Source: Chrysoperla carnea (taxonomy: Eukaryota; Arthropoda; Insecta; Neuroptera; Chrysopidae). From it: a stretch of DNA of 64,000 nt. Each line of letters begins with the position of its first letter. Position 1 is the stretch's first letter. Positions 48,455 through 60,690 of this stretch are shown here, one piece after another. The notes under the pieces are model-generated. The model had not been told where the DNA came from. It did not search any database and saw only the letters and a list, made by a program, of their open reading frames with translations. Location of the stretch: contig NC_058338.1 in assembly GCF_905475395.1 (NCBI RefSeq), positions 13,468,935 through 13,532,934 of the forward strand, written 5' to 3'. The translations under genes were made by a program, and so were the position numbers.

Positions 48455-49070
48455 GTGAAGAACGAAACTGTGGATTTATTAGATAAAGAAGGGGCAATCA
48501 ATGGAGAAAACAGCATGTATCTACCACCATACAGCGATATCTATGTAGGGTGTCGATCTCAGATTATTGAGGAATGGCAAATAGAATGGGATTATAGCAG
48601 CAAAATAAAAGCCTCTGCAATAGCTGCATTACATCCGGCACCTATTCTTAAGCCGTGGTTTGACGGCCTACAGTTCGACCGTCACACAATTGTGACCATT
48701 GGTAGACTGCGTACTGGACACAACTGTTTCCCAAGACATATAAATAAGATCAAAATAAAAAATAATGCCCACGTATCACAAATCCCAAAATGTCGCACTT
48801 CCTATTAATATATCATACCTTCTGTCCCTAAATAATAAAAATATCCTTAAATATATAGCCCATTTCTTTAAATCTTCGAACACCGATGATCCCCTGTAAA
48901 ATATACTGTGCTGTCTGTTTTAAATGCCACACTAATTCTTCTCTACTGTCTAACAATCCATGACCCTCAACATTTATGTTTGTAATCTTTTCCCAGCTCC
49001 GATGGGTCTCGGTAGCGCCTTCCTCAATCCTGTGTATTACATCCTAGCGTCAATGTATTGTCCCCACTTA
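48455..49070 (+). mobile_element. 3' end of a LINE (RNase H tail and 3' UTR)
   Basis: The frame 48455-48808 reads 'NETVDLLDKEGAINGE', then 'LKPWFDGLQFDRHTIVTIGR' and 'LRTGHNCFPRHINKIKIKN'. This is the end of the RNase H domain and C-terminus of Jockey/I/R1-type LINEs: the closing VDxLxKEGA, and the PWF..L.R..V..I.RLRTGH block. The usual CxxC near the end is degraded ('SQIPKCRTSY'). A GC-richer 3' UTR runs to about 49070 and ends in a T/A-rich tail. The piece is 5'-truncated, typical of LINE insertion. Confidence 0.75.
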
Positions 49071-51240
49071 TTTTATTCATTTATTTATTTTTTTTAAACT
49101 TGTTTTTTTGTGATAATGAATTCGTTGAAATATGGAAATGATTTGTACTTAAATGAAGTGAATTTGTAATAGAAAAAAAATGTCTTTTCTGATAATAGCA
49201 TTTAACAAGAATGATTTTGATGCAAAATAGACGAATAGATAGCGAAAAAAAAAACTCATTGAAATGACCCTGCACAAAATCAATGCAATATAATACTGTC
49301 AATTAGCTTTATAATTTTGTATAAGTTGTTAGTCCATGATATTCTAAATGAAACTTTATTCGTCCAACGAAACATAATGGCATGTTTTCGAGCTATGCGA
49401 CTTTCAAGTTGCGATATTTCAATTTGGAAACAATATTCATGGGACGAACTCGATTTTTACAATGTCTTATTTTTGTAATTTTTCTTTAGCTGTGTTGTCT
49501 TGGATATGCGTTGTTCATAGTCTTCCGTTGTTGTTCCGTTTTTTATGAAATGTTTAAAAAGTGAAAAAATTAACTTATGAGAAGTTATAATATAAATTGA
49601 AGGTAAGTGGTTTCATCAATTGCACCTTTGAACATCATTTGACTTGTCCATTTTTCCCCCTTAAATTTATTAACCTTACCATTATGTTTTTGCATTTCTT
49701 GACTGCTATATCTGATTTTGCATTCTCTATATTGTTCAGTAGTGTAGCTTCTGGATAGTTTTTAAAATAATGACCGACTTTTCTATTCGCTAACTTTTGT
49801 GCCATCATATTTTCGGCAAGGATTGATTGATTCGTTTTCTTGATTTGATGTCAGCAACTCACGAGTCATTCTATTTACCCTCTTAATCACTTCAGGTGAA
49901 TTGTTAATCAATTTAATATAATCCGTTTGCTCATTTAAACCATTGTCAATTTTCATGTTTGAAGTGATATACTTTAACTGTGATTCTTTTCTTCCTTCAA
50001 ACTTGCACTATAGTTATGATCATGACAAATCTCGAGGTCACAGGATAATCTGGGCTACCTTTGCTTTTTTACTTCTAAGTTTATACTCAAGTTACGATTA
50101 GTATCATTTTGTGATGAGATGACTGAGTCAATTTTAGCATCTTGGTATTTCGATGGATTAACGTACTATATCATTTTTGCTCAACCCTTTCCAATTTTTG
50201 TAGAAGTGGTCATCTCTTTGATTTTTTATTTATCTCTTTAGACAATTGTCATATACGAATTTCGTTTTAACTTAGTTCGGAAGATATTAACACCTTCTAA
50301 AATACCTGGAATGTATATATCACATAATTGTGGTTGGTGTAGGTCATGGTATTTACAGTGAGTTTAATGGTTAGAGATCTCGTTGTTCTTATTTGGCTTA
50401 TAAGTCTAAAAACAGATAATAAGAATCATCTCCTGACTTTTTTTATATCAATTTTAATACTGTCTAAAGCCTCCGACTTTTGTTTTTCAGTTCGATTAAT
50501 TTTTCGTGTTTCAGCCAGGATAAGTTCTTTTACATATTCCCTCCGCTCTTTTGGTAGGTACCCATTTTATTTCAAAGAACGGGTGTGATACTGATGCTAA
50601 AATTGCATCATTTGCTGCAGATACTTGTATCTCAGATAAGTCACATCTCTGATCGTGATGCATTTGCCTTTTCTACTGTTAATGCGTGCTCTTTTAGCCT
50701 TCAAAGCTGGCAAATGTACATGGTACCCTTGCTCTTTTAAAAAATCGACCACGTCACGGAAACTCCGATAAACAATGCAGATATCACCTGGTTGTTAAAG
50801 TGTTTTTGAGTCCGTTAGGTTCCTCTAATATAATTCCTAATATACATGCGTTGTTCATCGTACCATTATAAGAACCTGCTATGTCAACTACATAGCCATT
50901 TGTACAAATAGTAAAGGGCTTACAAAGTAGTGTTTTCTTCTGTCCACTGTAAGATTTTCTTTGGTAAACAATATTCCTACTTTTTTCATGCCTAATGTAA
51001 GTTTCGTTAAAAATTAAGAGAAGTTTCTCCAAATTCGAATAGATGTTTTGCGAGATAAGATGTTTCATTATTAATAAGATCTTGTCTACTTTTCGCATTT
51101 ATTCCAAAATGAGCTGGTAAAATATCTTTTTCGAAACTTTTGATTACCTGATGGAAATAATTTGAGACTTGTTGAGAATATTTCAATCCAAATTCAAATT
51201 TGTCTGCTATCTAGAACGCAGGAGCAGAGGATAGGGATTA
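49071..51240 (-). mobile_element. decayed DDE transposase gene of a DNA transposon
   Basis: On the minus strand, broken frames from about 51115 down to 50640 read 'LPAHFGINAKSRQDLINNET', 'SYLAKHLFEF', then 'YQRKSYSGQKKTLLCKPFTI', 'CTNGYVVDIAGSYNGTMNNA', then 'FKGLSVTW'-like noise and 'FRDVVDFLKEQGYHVHLPAL', and 'KANASRSEM'. The order YSGQK..KPF / GYVVD..G.Y / DIC.V.RSFRDV..FL...GY.VH.PAL / NxSR is that of an insect DDE endonuclease (DDE_Tnp_4-like). Several frame changes and stops are present, so it is dead. Minus-strand coding-like fragments continue near 50600-50050 ('ILASVSHPFFEIKWVPTK', 'NPSKYQDAKIDSVISSQND') and may be a second ORF of the element. No TIRs were found by eye. Confidence 0.6.
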
Positions 51241-52901
51241 GAAGGTAGGGAATATAGGGAAAATACTTCCTTTATGCTTGAAAGTAGCGGATATCGGTTA
51301 GTTTTGAAATAATATACTTTTTCTTACAAAGCAATTATTTATTAATTTTAATAATTATAAAATATTTAACAAAAAAAATTTATTTACATAAAATTTATAT
51401 AATACATTTTGTTTCTTTAATTATAAAATTTGTCTAAGTAAAATTGTTAAATATACATATTTTTTTCAATATAATAAGTGGAAATTTGAAAGAAATAAAA
51501 AAGTACCCGAATAATGGCCAAAGATACATTCAATAAAAATAATAAATAATCGTTAAAAAATGTGTTTATTATCTACAATGTATTATTTCCTTTTTTAAAC
51601 AGAAGTGTATTCGACTATAACCGTAAAAGGTTTTATAACCTTGAAATACTTCAATAGGTTAAAAATGTTATGCGTGTTAGGTTAGAATTTACTTGACTAG
51701 TATGTAATAGTTTGCACTGTGTTAACCAACATTTTTTTCGGCTTTCCTACGAAGTATTAGTAAAACATCATTGTTTCAAACCACATGGATCGATAAAATA
51801 ATAAGGTTAGAATACACTCTAGCTTCTAAATTTTGATCAAATTATAACCAAACCGTTTCCTGAATTGAAAAAGCTATATTTTATGTAATCTTAACTAATA
51901 GGTTTGACTGTAAAACTCTTGATAGCTTACAAACAATTTGATTGATAACTAATAACCTATCTTTAAAAGGGCACATGATGTTTTGTTTGTAAGCGAGGCA
52001 TTGTACGGTCATTAAAATTACCATCCAATTTCTTTTGTTTAAAAAGAATGCTGACTAAAAATTAAAGAAAATTTTTAAAATACTTAGGAATAACAAAACA
52101 CGCGTTTGAATATTTAAAAATCAGTAATTCTATAAAAAAAATTCCCGAATTTAATTTATACACCTAAATACAAAATTTAAATGATAAAAATATAATTTTT
52201 TACTCGAGTTACTTAGAATAATCTTTGATTGAAAAGATTATTTTAAGGAAAATTTGAATTATGTATAAAAGTATATTTTTATTTATATTAAAAACCGGAT
52301 TAAATAATAATGTGCTTTAATAACCTTGAGTTTAGTATTTTCTTGGCAGTGTTGCGCGCGTTTTATAAATTAGATCTTTCTCCATGTCGGACGGAGTTGC
52401 ATATATTTAAAGAATTAAAAACATTGAACGTTTTATATGTACACACATTTGAGCAATTGATAAATGAATTTATCTCAATTCTTATTTACAAAACTATTAT
52501 TAACAAGTACATTATTTCAATTACAAGACATGGCTACTAGATGGATGCACTAGTATGCTTCGATCATCAAGCGTAGTGGACCGATTGGGGAAATAATGTA
52601 TTTGCTATATTTTACTAAAGAAAACAATGAAGTGTGTTTTTTTATTTTATTTTGTGAAGAATTTAAATGAAGAAAAATTTCAATAAATTATGTTGGGTTT
52701 ATGAATTTATAATGTTAATATTACAATATAAAAAGTTAATTTATTTTATGTTGTAATATTAAATATTTATGTTGATAAATTTTGAAAATAAATATATAAT
52801 GACCCCAATTAATATTAATATCACATTTGGATATTAATTTTAATATTGAACAAAATTTTTTACTAAAAAATTGAAAATTTTTGTCTATGTCATCTGTTGT
52901 C
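51241..52901. other. AT-rich intergenic stretch
   Basis: No supported gene. The frame at 52310-52540 has no recognised product. The region should hold the 3' UTR of the gene ending at 52902. Confidence 0.5.
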
Positions 52902-55900
52902 TTAGATTAATGATGTAATCAAACGAGCCTTGAAATTCACGATTCTTTCACTTGTCTGGGCCAGTCTCTGTAAGATACAAAACAAAATTAATTTCAGACT
53001 TTAAAAAATATAAAATCAATAAACAATAAGAGAGAAGACTAGTCTGTTGTTAGGTCCCATGTGCACGAAAGCTTCCTAAATAAAATTATAGCAACAAGAA
53101 GCGAAGCAAAATGTTCGAAGCTTCGCTATCGTTATTGCTCCTAAGCTGGGTAGTTTCAAATATTCTTCTTTCAGTACCAAAAGTTCTCAGTGCTCCAAAA
53201 GTGGGATCATCGGAGATTTGTAAATTGTGTAAATCACTGATTCTCAATCGTATTTCGTCCACCGTCCATTTTAAGAATGCTTCTCAATATCGATTTCAAT
53301 ACAAAATAGCCAGCAGATACTTGTATAATTAAAACATAATTCATCATTTTTTAAAATCTAATTTTCTCTTATATAATTTCCCAGTTTGAAAGACTCCACT
53401 ATCGACAAGGTAACGTTGTAGGATTTGTGTAGATAACAGTCAAGTCAAATGTCCACTCAAAAGCACTTAAGCTCTAAAACCGAGTACTTTCATGAAATTC
53501 GAACTTAGTTTGTCGCATGCCCCCATGAAATTTCACCTTTTCTTTCAAAACAGCAACTTGAATTAACTAAGCAATATTTTATGTCTTTTATGCAAGAACG
53601 ATCTGAAATTCTTGATCAGAATCTTGAAGCATCAAGGATCCTTTAAGGCACTTCTAAGTGCTTTTATAACTATTCAGATTTAGATAAATCTGAACAAGAA
53701 AAATTAGACACTTAATTTTTCTAGGTCTATAATAAACCTTGCTCAGAGATTGATATTTTCGTATACTAAGTCTTCCGTATAATTGACTGCGAACTTTTTA
53801 TTAAACCCCACCCAGTCACGATAAAGACATCCTTCTATTTGTAAGTGCTCTGTCATTGGATAAATTTATTAAATGATTTTGTTAATTATCTCGAAAATTA
53901 GGTCTCAGATTGAAATTTGTCAAAGAGGTTTTTCGTTCGTCTTTATAAGCTTATTTAGGTAGTCAAGAGTTCTGCCGTCAATTAAAGAACATCTTGTATA
54001 TATACATAGACCGGGATAAATAAGGATTTATAAAAATTAAAAATTATTGTCATACCAATATTAAGTCCTGGATTAAATTGGAAATTCCACGATTTGCAAT
54101 TACAAACAATCTAGTTATTGGTCCAGGAATTCCTTCTTGGTAACTTCCATCATGTTTTCCTGTACCATCATCAGCACCATTGGCGGCTTCATCGGCTGCT
54201 TCACTTGTACCACTACCAGCTACGAGCTAAATAAATAACATGAAAATTTATTAAAATGATTCTTAATGAACTGAAACATATAAAATTAAATTATACAAAT
54301 TTTTGAGTACAGTACAATTTACATTTGAAGCGTGCAAAATAAATACAATTTTGAAATTTTTTTATACAAAATGTCCAAGAAAATAGAATTTTCAGTGCTA
54401 TAAATACTTAAATATTACTTAATCTAAGAAGTGCAGACTTAAGCTAGATACAAACTATGTAAATTACAATTTATTATTTATATTCATATCATTTTATTGT
54501 TCTAAGGTTTCTCTTTTTCATTTCTATTAATTTTTGTTTATCCAAGTTTAGTCCCAAGTTTGTAACGCTTAATTGTGGTCATTCTGGGACATCCGGTAAT
54601 GACGTTATTCATTTTAAATGTTATGAACATAAAAATAAAATAGGTGTAGGTATTACAATATAATAGATACAGAATAAATTACTTGAGAAAAAGATAATCA
54701 ATGGAGCGTTAAATAGGCAATAAAAAGATTTTGTTGCAAAATTTTATTAAATTAAAACAGTCACCAACTTATTCCAAATAAAGCGTTCCCAAATAATAAT
54801 TAATATTAACTTTTTATCATGCATGTGTTAAAATTCACCACTTTCAATATACAAACACAGATCCCCAGATTGTTAAAAAATATTTTTCTGAACCAAGAGA
54901 TTTTGCAGAAATTTTAACTCTACTCTAAAGATTTTTTTTCGTTTTTAGTACAATAAGGGGAAGATTATAAATATTAATCAATACTTACTCAGACATTTTT
55001 ACTTTATAATACATTAATCTATTGTATGTGTATAATTCGTTTACCATAACTATTAGGCACTTAGGCTTTAATTTAATTTCTTTAAATCGGAGTTTAAAAA
55101 ATGATAACGTCCTTGAAAAAGTACTATTGAAATAATGCCCTACAGAAATTTTTATATATATAACATTCCTGTAAGTATCATAGACTCTCCAAAAATTTGG
55201 GATAGGGTCACAATGCCGGTTGATAGGCGTTAAAGAAATATTATCAAATTGTTATAGGAAATTTAAGAAGCTTATGAAAATATTCTATAGTAAGTTTATT
55301 GAAAAGTAAATTTTTGAAAAACTCCTAAACGCCTTTAAGTAAAATTTAATTAGGGAATTAATAACTTTAGGAGGAATGTCGTAGTGCCTCTTACCATCAT
55401 AACATTAAAAGCTTATTGAAAAAAGCTCCACACATACAATATATTAATTCATAGAGCTTTTATAAACATAATTTTAAAACTTACGGGCAATAATCTTGAT
55501 TAATTTCAAAATATTGTTTTTGAAATGATTATCCACCTTTGCCTTAAATTAATCACCAAAATCAACATGCAAATTTTTACATTCTTGATTCGTTACTGAA
55601 TTCCATTTTGTAATATTCTATAATTTATAAGAAAATTACTAGTGACAGACAGACAAATAGACAGGCAACGAAGTGTCTTCAAAAGGGACCAAGTTTATTT
55701 CTTCTTATATTTTGTCACTATCTACATAGCAATTCTTAAAATTGAACTTATTGAGGAGAGATTCTAGTCTAAAGCCTTAAAAGTAAATTTTTTTTTTGTG
55801 TATAACCCATCGTCCACATTTTCGCGAAGTATCCTCGCCGAGTAAACTCGCCAAAGTTAGCCGCTGTGGAAGAAGACCGTGGGACACCGTGGGAAAAATA

Positions 55901-57764
55901 GAATCTCTCCTTAAAGCAAATGGGGAAAAAATCCATCTAAAATCATTCCATTATAATTACATATGTACACTTTTCACCAAATTTTTATTAAATTAAAGCT
56001 TTGTATTTACAAAATTTAATTATGCGAAATAAGCAATTCTATATTTACAAAATTAACTTAAAAATAAAATTATCTTACTATTTACAAATAAGATATTTTT
56101 CACAATAACTGAAATTTTCTTTAATAAACCATTTAAAATTAGAAAAACACCGTATTTGTAAAGTGTTGGCTAATTAATATTATAATTAAAACACTAAATT
56201 AAAATACAGAATTATTACGGATATTATCAAATATGTAAAATAAAACCATTCAACTTTGTTAAAGAACTGATTTAAAATATAATAAATATACATTCTACAA
56301 GTTTATTTAGGTCAAATAAAATTTTCGATCCAAAAATGAAAATTTTCAACCCAAAAAAAGAATACAGCTATATAAAAAATTAAACAACCGATCTGAAAAT
56401 ATAATTTAAAATGTCTTTTATACGTCCGTCATGTCAAGGATAATCAAAGGATTCAAATAAGAGGGTTAGGGAAATTGACAGGGAAAAATAGAAGAAAATT
56501 AGTTATTTAGTATCAAAAGTCTGAAGTACCAATAATAGTAATGAAAAAAACCAAAAGTAATAAAATAGTCCAAATCAGATAAAAATTATTAAAAGTTGAA
56601 AAAAATTGTTACTTATAAATTTTAGTGCTTGACATATCGGGACTTTTAATGACATTTAAAATTTGAATTTTTTTAAACAAAATAAATTTAAATAAATATT
56701 TTTATTTAAATTGATTTTTCAATAATTTGTTAAGAACTATATGTTTTGTTATTTATTTTATTTACAAGAAAATTATTAAAATAAATAAATAAATATATCT
56801 CAAGCACTAGATAATTTTATACAAAAAAAATAAATAAAAATAAATAAATAAATGAATAATAAAGATTAAAGAAAAAGAACCCTAAGTGAAGGGAAACAGC
56901 GTTGCAAAGAGGAAAGAAGCCATGCAGAAGGAAGAAGCTTGAAGAAGCAAGCTGCAGTAAAAAACTATTCAAAATTTTGTAAAAACTTCCAGATAATAGT
57001 TAAATTTTTTTTAAATACTTGCTTTGGAAGTTTGATCGTTTTTCTACGAAGTATTGCGGAGGAAAAGTTTTTTCCGGGTTTTTACCGCCAACCAGGGCAT
57101 TGAGTGGAAAAACAACATATAAAACTTTTTTTGTTAAGGGTGTTCGTGTTTCTCTCAAATCAAACTTTCAAAGTGTGTATTACAAAAAAAAAAATGTATG
57201 ATTTGTGTGCAAAGTGAGGTCCACCTGTTGTGACATAGATACATTCATATGATCACATCTTTTTAACTAATCTCACTTTTTTGCACTATTCATACAAATT
57301 ACTATTATTATTATTATGTTTTTACAACTGAAAATTGATTGTTGAATAGAAAAGACTTCGAAAAATGATACATGCATTTAAAGAGTTAGTTACCTTAACA
57401 CAAATTTAATAGAAAAATGAAACTCTGTAAAATGAAAAATTTAGAAAATCTTATAAAACAGCGAAATAGTGCATTCAAGAAAGCAAGCAAGTTACAGTGC
57501 AAGAAAATAGTAATTATTTGAAAAAGAAAAGAATTGTGGATGCATTTGAAAGAAGTATAGTACCACCTGTTGAAGGAAAGTACCCATAACACCACCATTT
57601 TGAGTAGTAGTAGTTTGAGGGTTTTGAGCCGGGGGATTATTCGTGACAGGTTGTAAGGTCTTGGTTTGTGAACTGGTAGCGGTGAGTCCAAATCCTAGAC
57701 TTTCTGTACCAGCGACCACGCGGTAAACGGTACCAGCTGCTCGTGCTGCCCTATCCGCTGTATT
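52902..57764 (-). CDS. conserved insect protein of unknown function (3' part, three exons)
   Basis: Three minus-strand exons, all phase 0, join cleanly: 57764-57567 (66 codons), 54226-54056 (57 codons) and 52967-52902 (21 codons plus stop). The reading is 'NTADRAARAAGTVYRVVAGT', 'ESLGFGLTATSSQTKTLQPV', a Pro/Asn/Thr/Gln-rich stretch, 'SEAADEAANGADDGTGKHDG', then a well-ordered end: 'EGIPGPITRLFVIANRGISN', 'LIQDLILRLAQTSERIVNFK', 'ARLITSLI'. I recall this C-terminal block as conserved in insects but know no name or function. It looks amphipathic and has no clear membrane span. The first exons were not found and may lie past 64000. Splice sites are all canonical. Confidence 0.7.
52968..54055 (-). 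other. last intron of the unnamed conserved gene
   Basis: No internal gene is supported; the plus-strand frame at 53111-53332 begins in a GC-richer segment but matches nothing I know. Confidence 0.45.
54227..57566 (-). other. large intron of the unnamed conserved gene
   Basis: This 3.3-kb intron is AT-rich. A copy of the dispersed 'agtcccaagtttgtaacgc' motif lies at about 54550. GC-richer islands at 55800-55905 and 57020-57110 have small frames I cannot assign, and a purine-rich island lies at 56875-56960. An extra cassette exon here is possible but none is supported. Confidence 0.45.
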
Positions 57765-60350
57765 CTATTACGTAAGTAATTTATTAAAATTTTCATTGTA
57801 GGCGCTTTTCCAAATACGTTAATATAATACAACAATATGTCTATTCAGATGCAAACGTTATGGTAATTTTTTTATGTTATTCTCAATTTAAGAGTGTATC
57901 CAGGAAGAATTTTCCAGGAAGATATTTCGATACCAAATATACGTCTTTTGTGAAAAATTCATATCGATTCTCTCAACGGTTTATTAGAAAATTATCTACT
58001 TATTAAGTCAATATTTTTACCAAAAGAGGATTTCTCATGAACAAGTTAGGGCACATTTCTCATAAACAGGCACATTTCTTCGCCACACTTTAGTCTGAAT
58101 TAAGAAAATTTAAGTTTATGTTAAATCAAAAATATTTTAAAAATGGTAGAAAGTTTTCGATGCTTAAAAAATGGCTTTTTGTTAAAACTTAAAAATTTTA
58201 AATGTCAACATAAAATAAGGTTTAACATAAAATTCTGCATTGTCTTAAACCAAAATTTTGCCGAATTTGAGGTGTATAAAGATAAATGATCTAGATCTAA
58301 AAAAATAAATGTGACTGCACGAGTAGTTCAAATAGAATGGAAGAACTGGTTTGTGTTTTAATTTCAATTTTAGAACAATTTTGAAGGAAAAAACTTTCGG
58401 ATAAAAAATAAAAACAAAGTAGCCCGCCCGTTTTCTTTTGAATTGAACTAGTATTCAAAAATCATCACCAAGGACATTATTCGCGTGAGAATAACATAAA
58501 AAATAATAAAAACGCTAGAATGTGAATAGACACATAAATACCGTATTTTAATAAAAAACCTCTTAATAAATTTCAAAAAAATAAAAAAAATAAATAAAAA
58601 TTAGAACAAAAATGTCATTTTATTTTTAATATATAAAATTGTATTTTAAAACAAAATCAATTAAGTCAAGGTTAACCACCAAATTTAATGTATTCGTAAA
58701 AGACGAAAAAAAAATTATTCAAAAAATTTTTGTGAATGTTTAATATCTGCCTATAAAGTAGGATAAAGTTTTGTACCGTGAAAAATCAAGTAAATGATGC
58801 TTGACATTTGACAATCGACTTATCCATAGTATAAAATTTGATTATTACCAGAAAACATACAACCTAGAGAGTGGTTGTCCATGAACTTTTGTTTTCAAGT
58901 AAAATAGAAATAAACTACTGTGCTTCATGTTTTAAATCTCATTCTCAAACACTGCTTATTGATGAGTAATTTGACATAAATTATGCAAATTGTGATCCAC
59001 GATACAATACCGTCCCAATTATATGCGATACTTAATAAAATATTTGTAATAAAATGACATTTATTTTTATTTTTTGGATCTGAAAACGTATGATTATTAA
59101 TAAATTTGTTAATAAAATTATAAATTCATATAATAAAATAGAAGTTATTTCATCTATTTTAAATAAATCTTGAGTTTGTTTTACGGTTTGTGTAAAAATT
59201 TAATGTTTTATTGAATTTAATTTTGGGAAAATTTTAAATCAAATATTGCTCTGAATTTTAAATAAAATTTTTGGGTATTTTTTTTTTGGGTCAAAAAATG
59301 TTTTGAATTAACTGTGTGATATTGTGATATTTATGTGATATTTATTCCCTTCATCCATGAAGTATGTCGTTTCGGGTAGAATGATCCCTTTTATATAGTG
59401 TAAAATGATCCCTATTTTATGTGTTAAATTATAATAGATAAAATGACCCCCCATCATGTAACGGGTCTTGAATGTGTTGATTTAGATGAATTTACCTGTG
59501 ATTTTTGTTTTCATACTAATCGTTGATGCAATGTAAAAGAACAGTTAATATTTTATGTGAAATGTTTGATAAAAAAAGCAATGGGATCATTTTACCCACC
59601 ATCCTTACAAGGTCGGTCAAAACTATCCCTTTTGAGAAATATTGAATAGTTTTAAAACTTTGAACAGATCAAAAGAAATTTACATACCAATATTGTAACG
59701 TTTGAATAAAGAACCCAAAAATATTTCGACGTTGTACATATGTCGAATAGTTTAGCTATAAATTATATTTTTTCTTAGGGAGATCATTTTAGACCACCTT
59801 CCCCCTATTATCATTAATTTTATTTATTTTTATATAATTTATTTTAATAAAAAGATGGTATGTAAATCTAATACTTTAACAAAAAACGAACATGTAATGT
59901 ATTACGTTAATCGCGTTAAATATTATAAATTAATCATATACACAAAATAAACATTTTATGTTAATAACTAATAAATTATTAAACCATAACTAAGTATTTG
60001 AAGGCTTTAATTTAATATTATTTATATCATTAAAAACGATATACTTAAGGTATACATTTAATAAGCAAAAAGGAAAGTGTTGGTTGTATTTTACAAAAAA
60101 ATTAAAATGTATTATAATTTTGTAATACCGGACTAATTAAAAAACAACAAAAATATATATTTTTTTTCAAATTATAAAAAATTAATGAAATTCAATTAAC
60201 TATAATTTTTTTTAGGAAATACTTTTTTTTTCTTAAATTCTTGTTATTATTCATTGCCTTTTTGTGGTTAAATTGTATCATCAGAAAATTTTTTATACAA
60301 AAAACCTTGTTTGTATTCTTTCTTGTAATCATTGGTTTTTTATACTAATG
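57765..60350. other. AT-rich stretch, probably intron or upstream region
   Basis: No exon recognised on either strand. Repeated TAAAATGATCCC words occur at 59374-59600 (listed separately). Confidence 0.5.
59374..59600. repeat. TIR-like repeat based on GGGTAAAATGATCCC
   Basis: 'gggtagaatgatccc' at 59376-59390 is inverted as 'gggatcattttaccc' at about 59582-59596 (14 of 15 matches), and further direct copies ('taaaatgatccc', 'taaaatgacccc') lie at about 59402 and 59440. A small non-autonomous transposon remnant is possible, but I see no target duplication. Confidence 0.45.
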
Positions 60351-60354
60351 AAAT

Positions 60355-60690
60355 ATATATCAAGGTATACCAAGTTTAGTCTCAAGTTTGTAACGCCTAA
60401 AAATATTGATGTTACGAACAACATTTTGGTATAGGTGGTCATAAAATAGCCTAATTAGTCCTTTTGGTTGTCTGCACGTCTATTTGTCCGTCTATTTGAC
60501 GAGACAATTACTCAAAAACGAAAAAGATATCAAGCAGAAACTTTTAAAGCGAGCTCAGGAAGTAAAAGATGCGGTCGAGTACGTAAATGAGCAACATGAG
60601 CCAACTGGGTCTTGGGTTCGTAGGACTCATCTTGTAAACCGTTAGAGATAGAACAAAAGTTTAAATGTAAAAAAAGTTTCTTATAAAAAA
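60355..60690 (+). repeat. dispersed repeat (copy 2)
   Basis: Shares ordered blocks with 5155-5310 ('actcaaaaacgaaaaagata', 'actgggtcttgggttcgtag', 'ccgttagagatagaacaaaa'). Its front ('ataccaagtttagtctcaag', 'gttacgaacaac') matches 3160-3220 and 54545. It therefore links the two sets as front and back of one longer repeat of at least 300 bp. Confidence 0.75.

Noticed and set aside
55796-55996. GC-richer plus-strand frame in the large intron as an exon or gene
   Set aside because: No recognised product, no suitable splice sites in either direction, and no continuation.
57019-57201. 60-codon plus-strand frame
   Set aside because: No family resemblance, low-complexity end, antisense to an intron of a supported gene.
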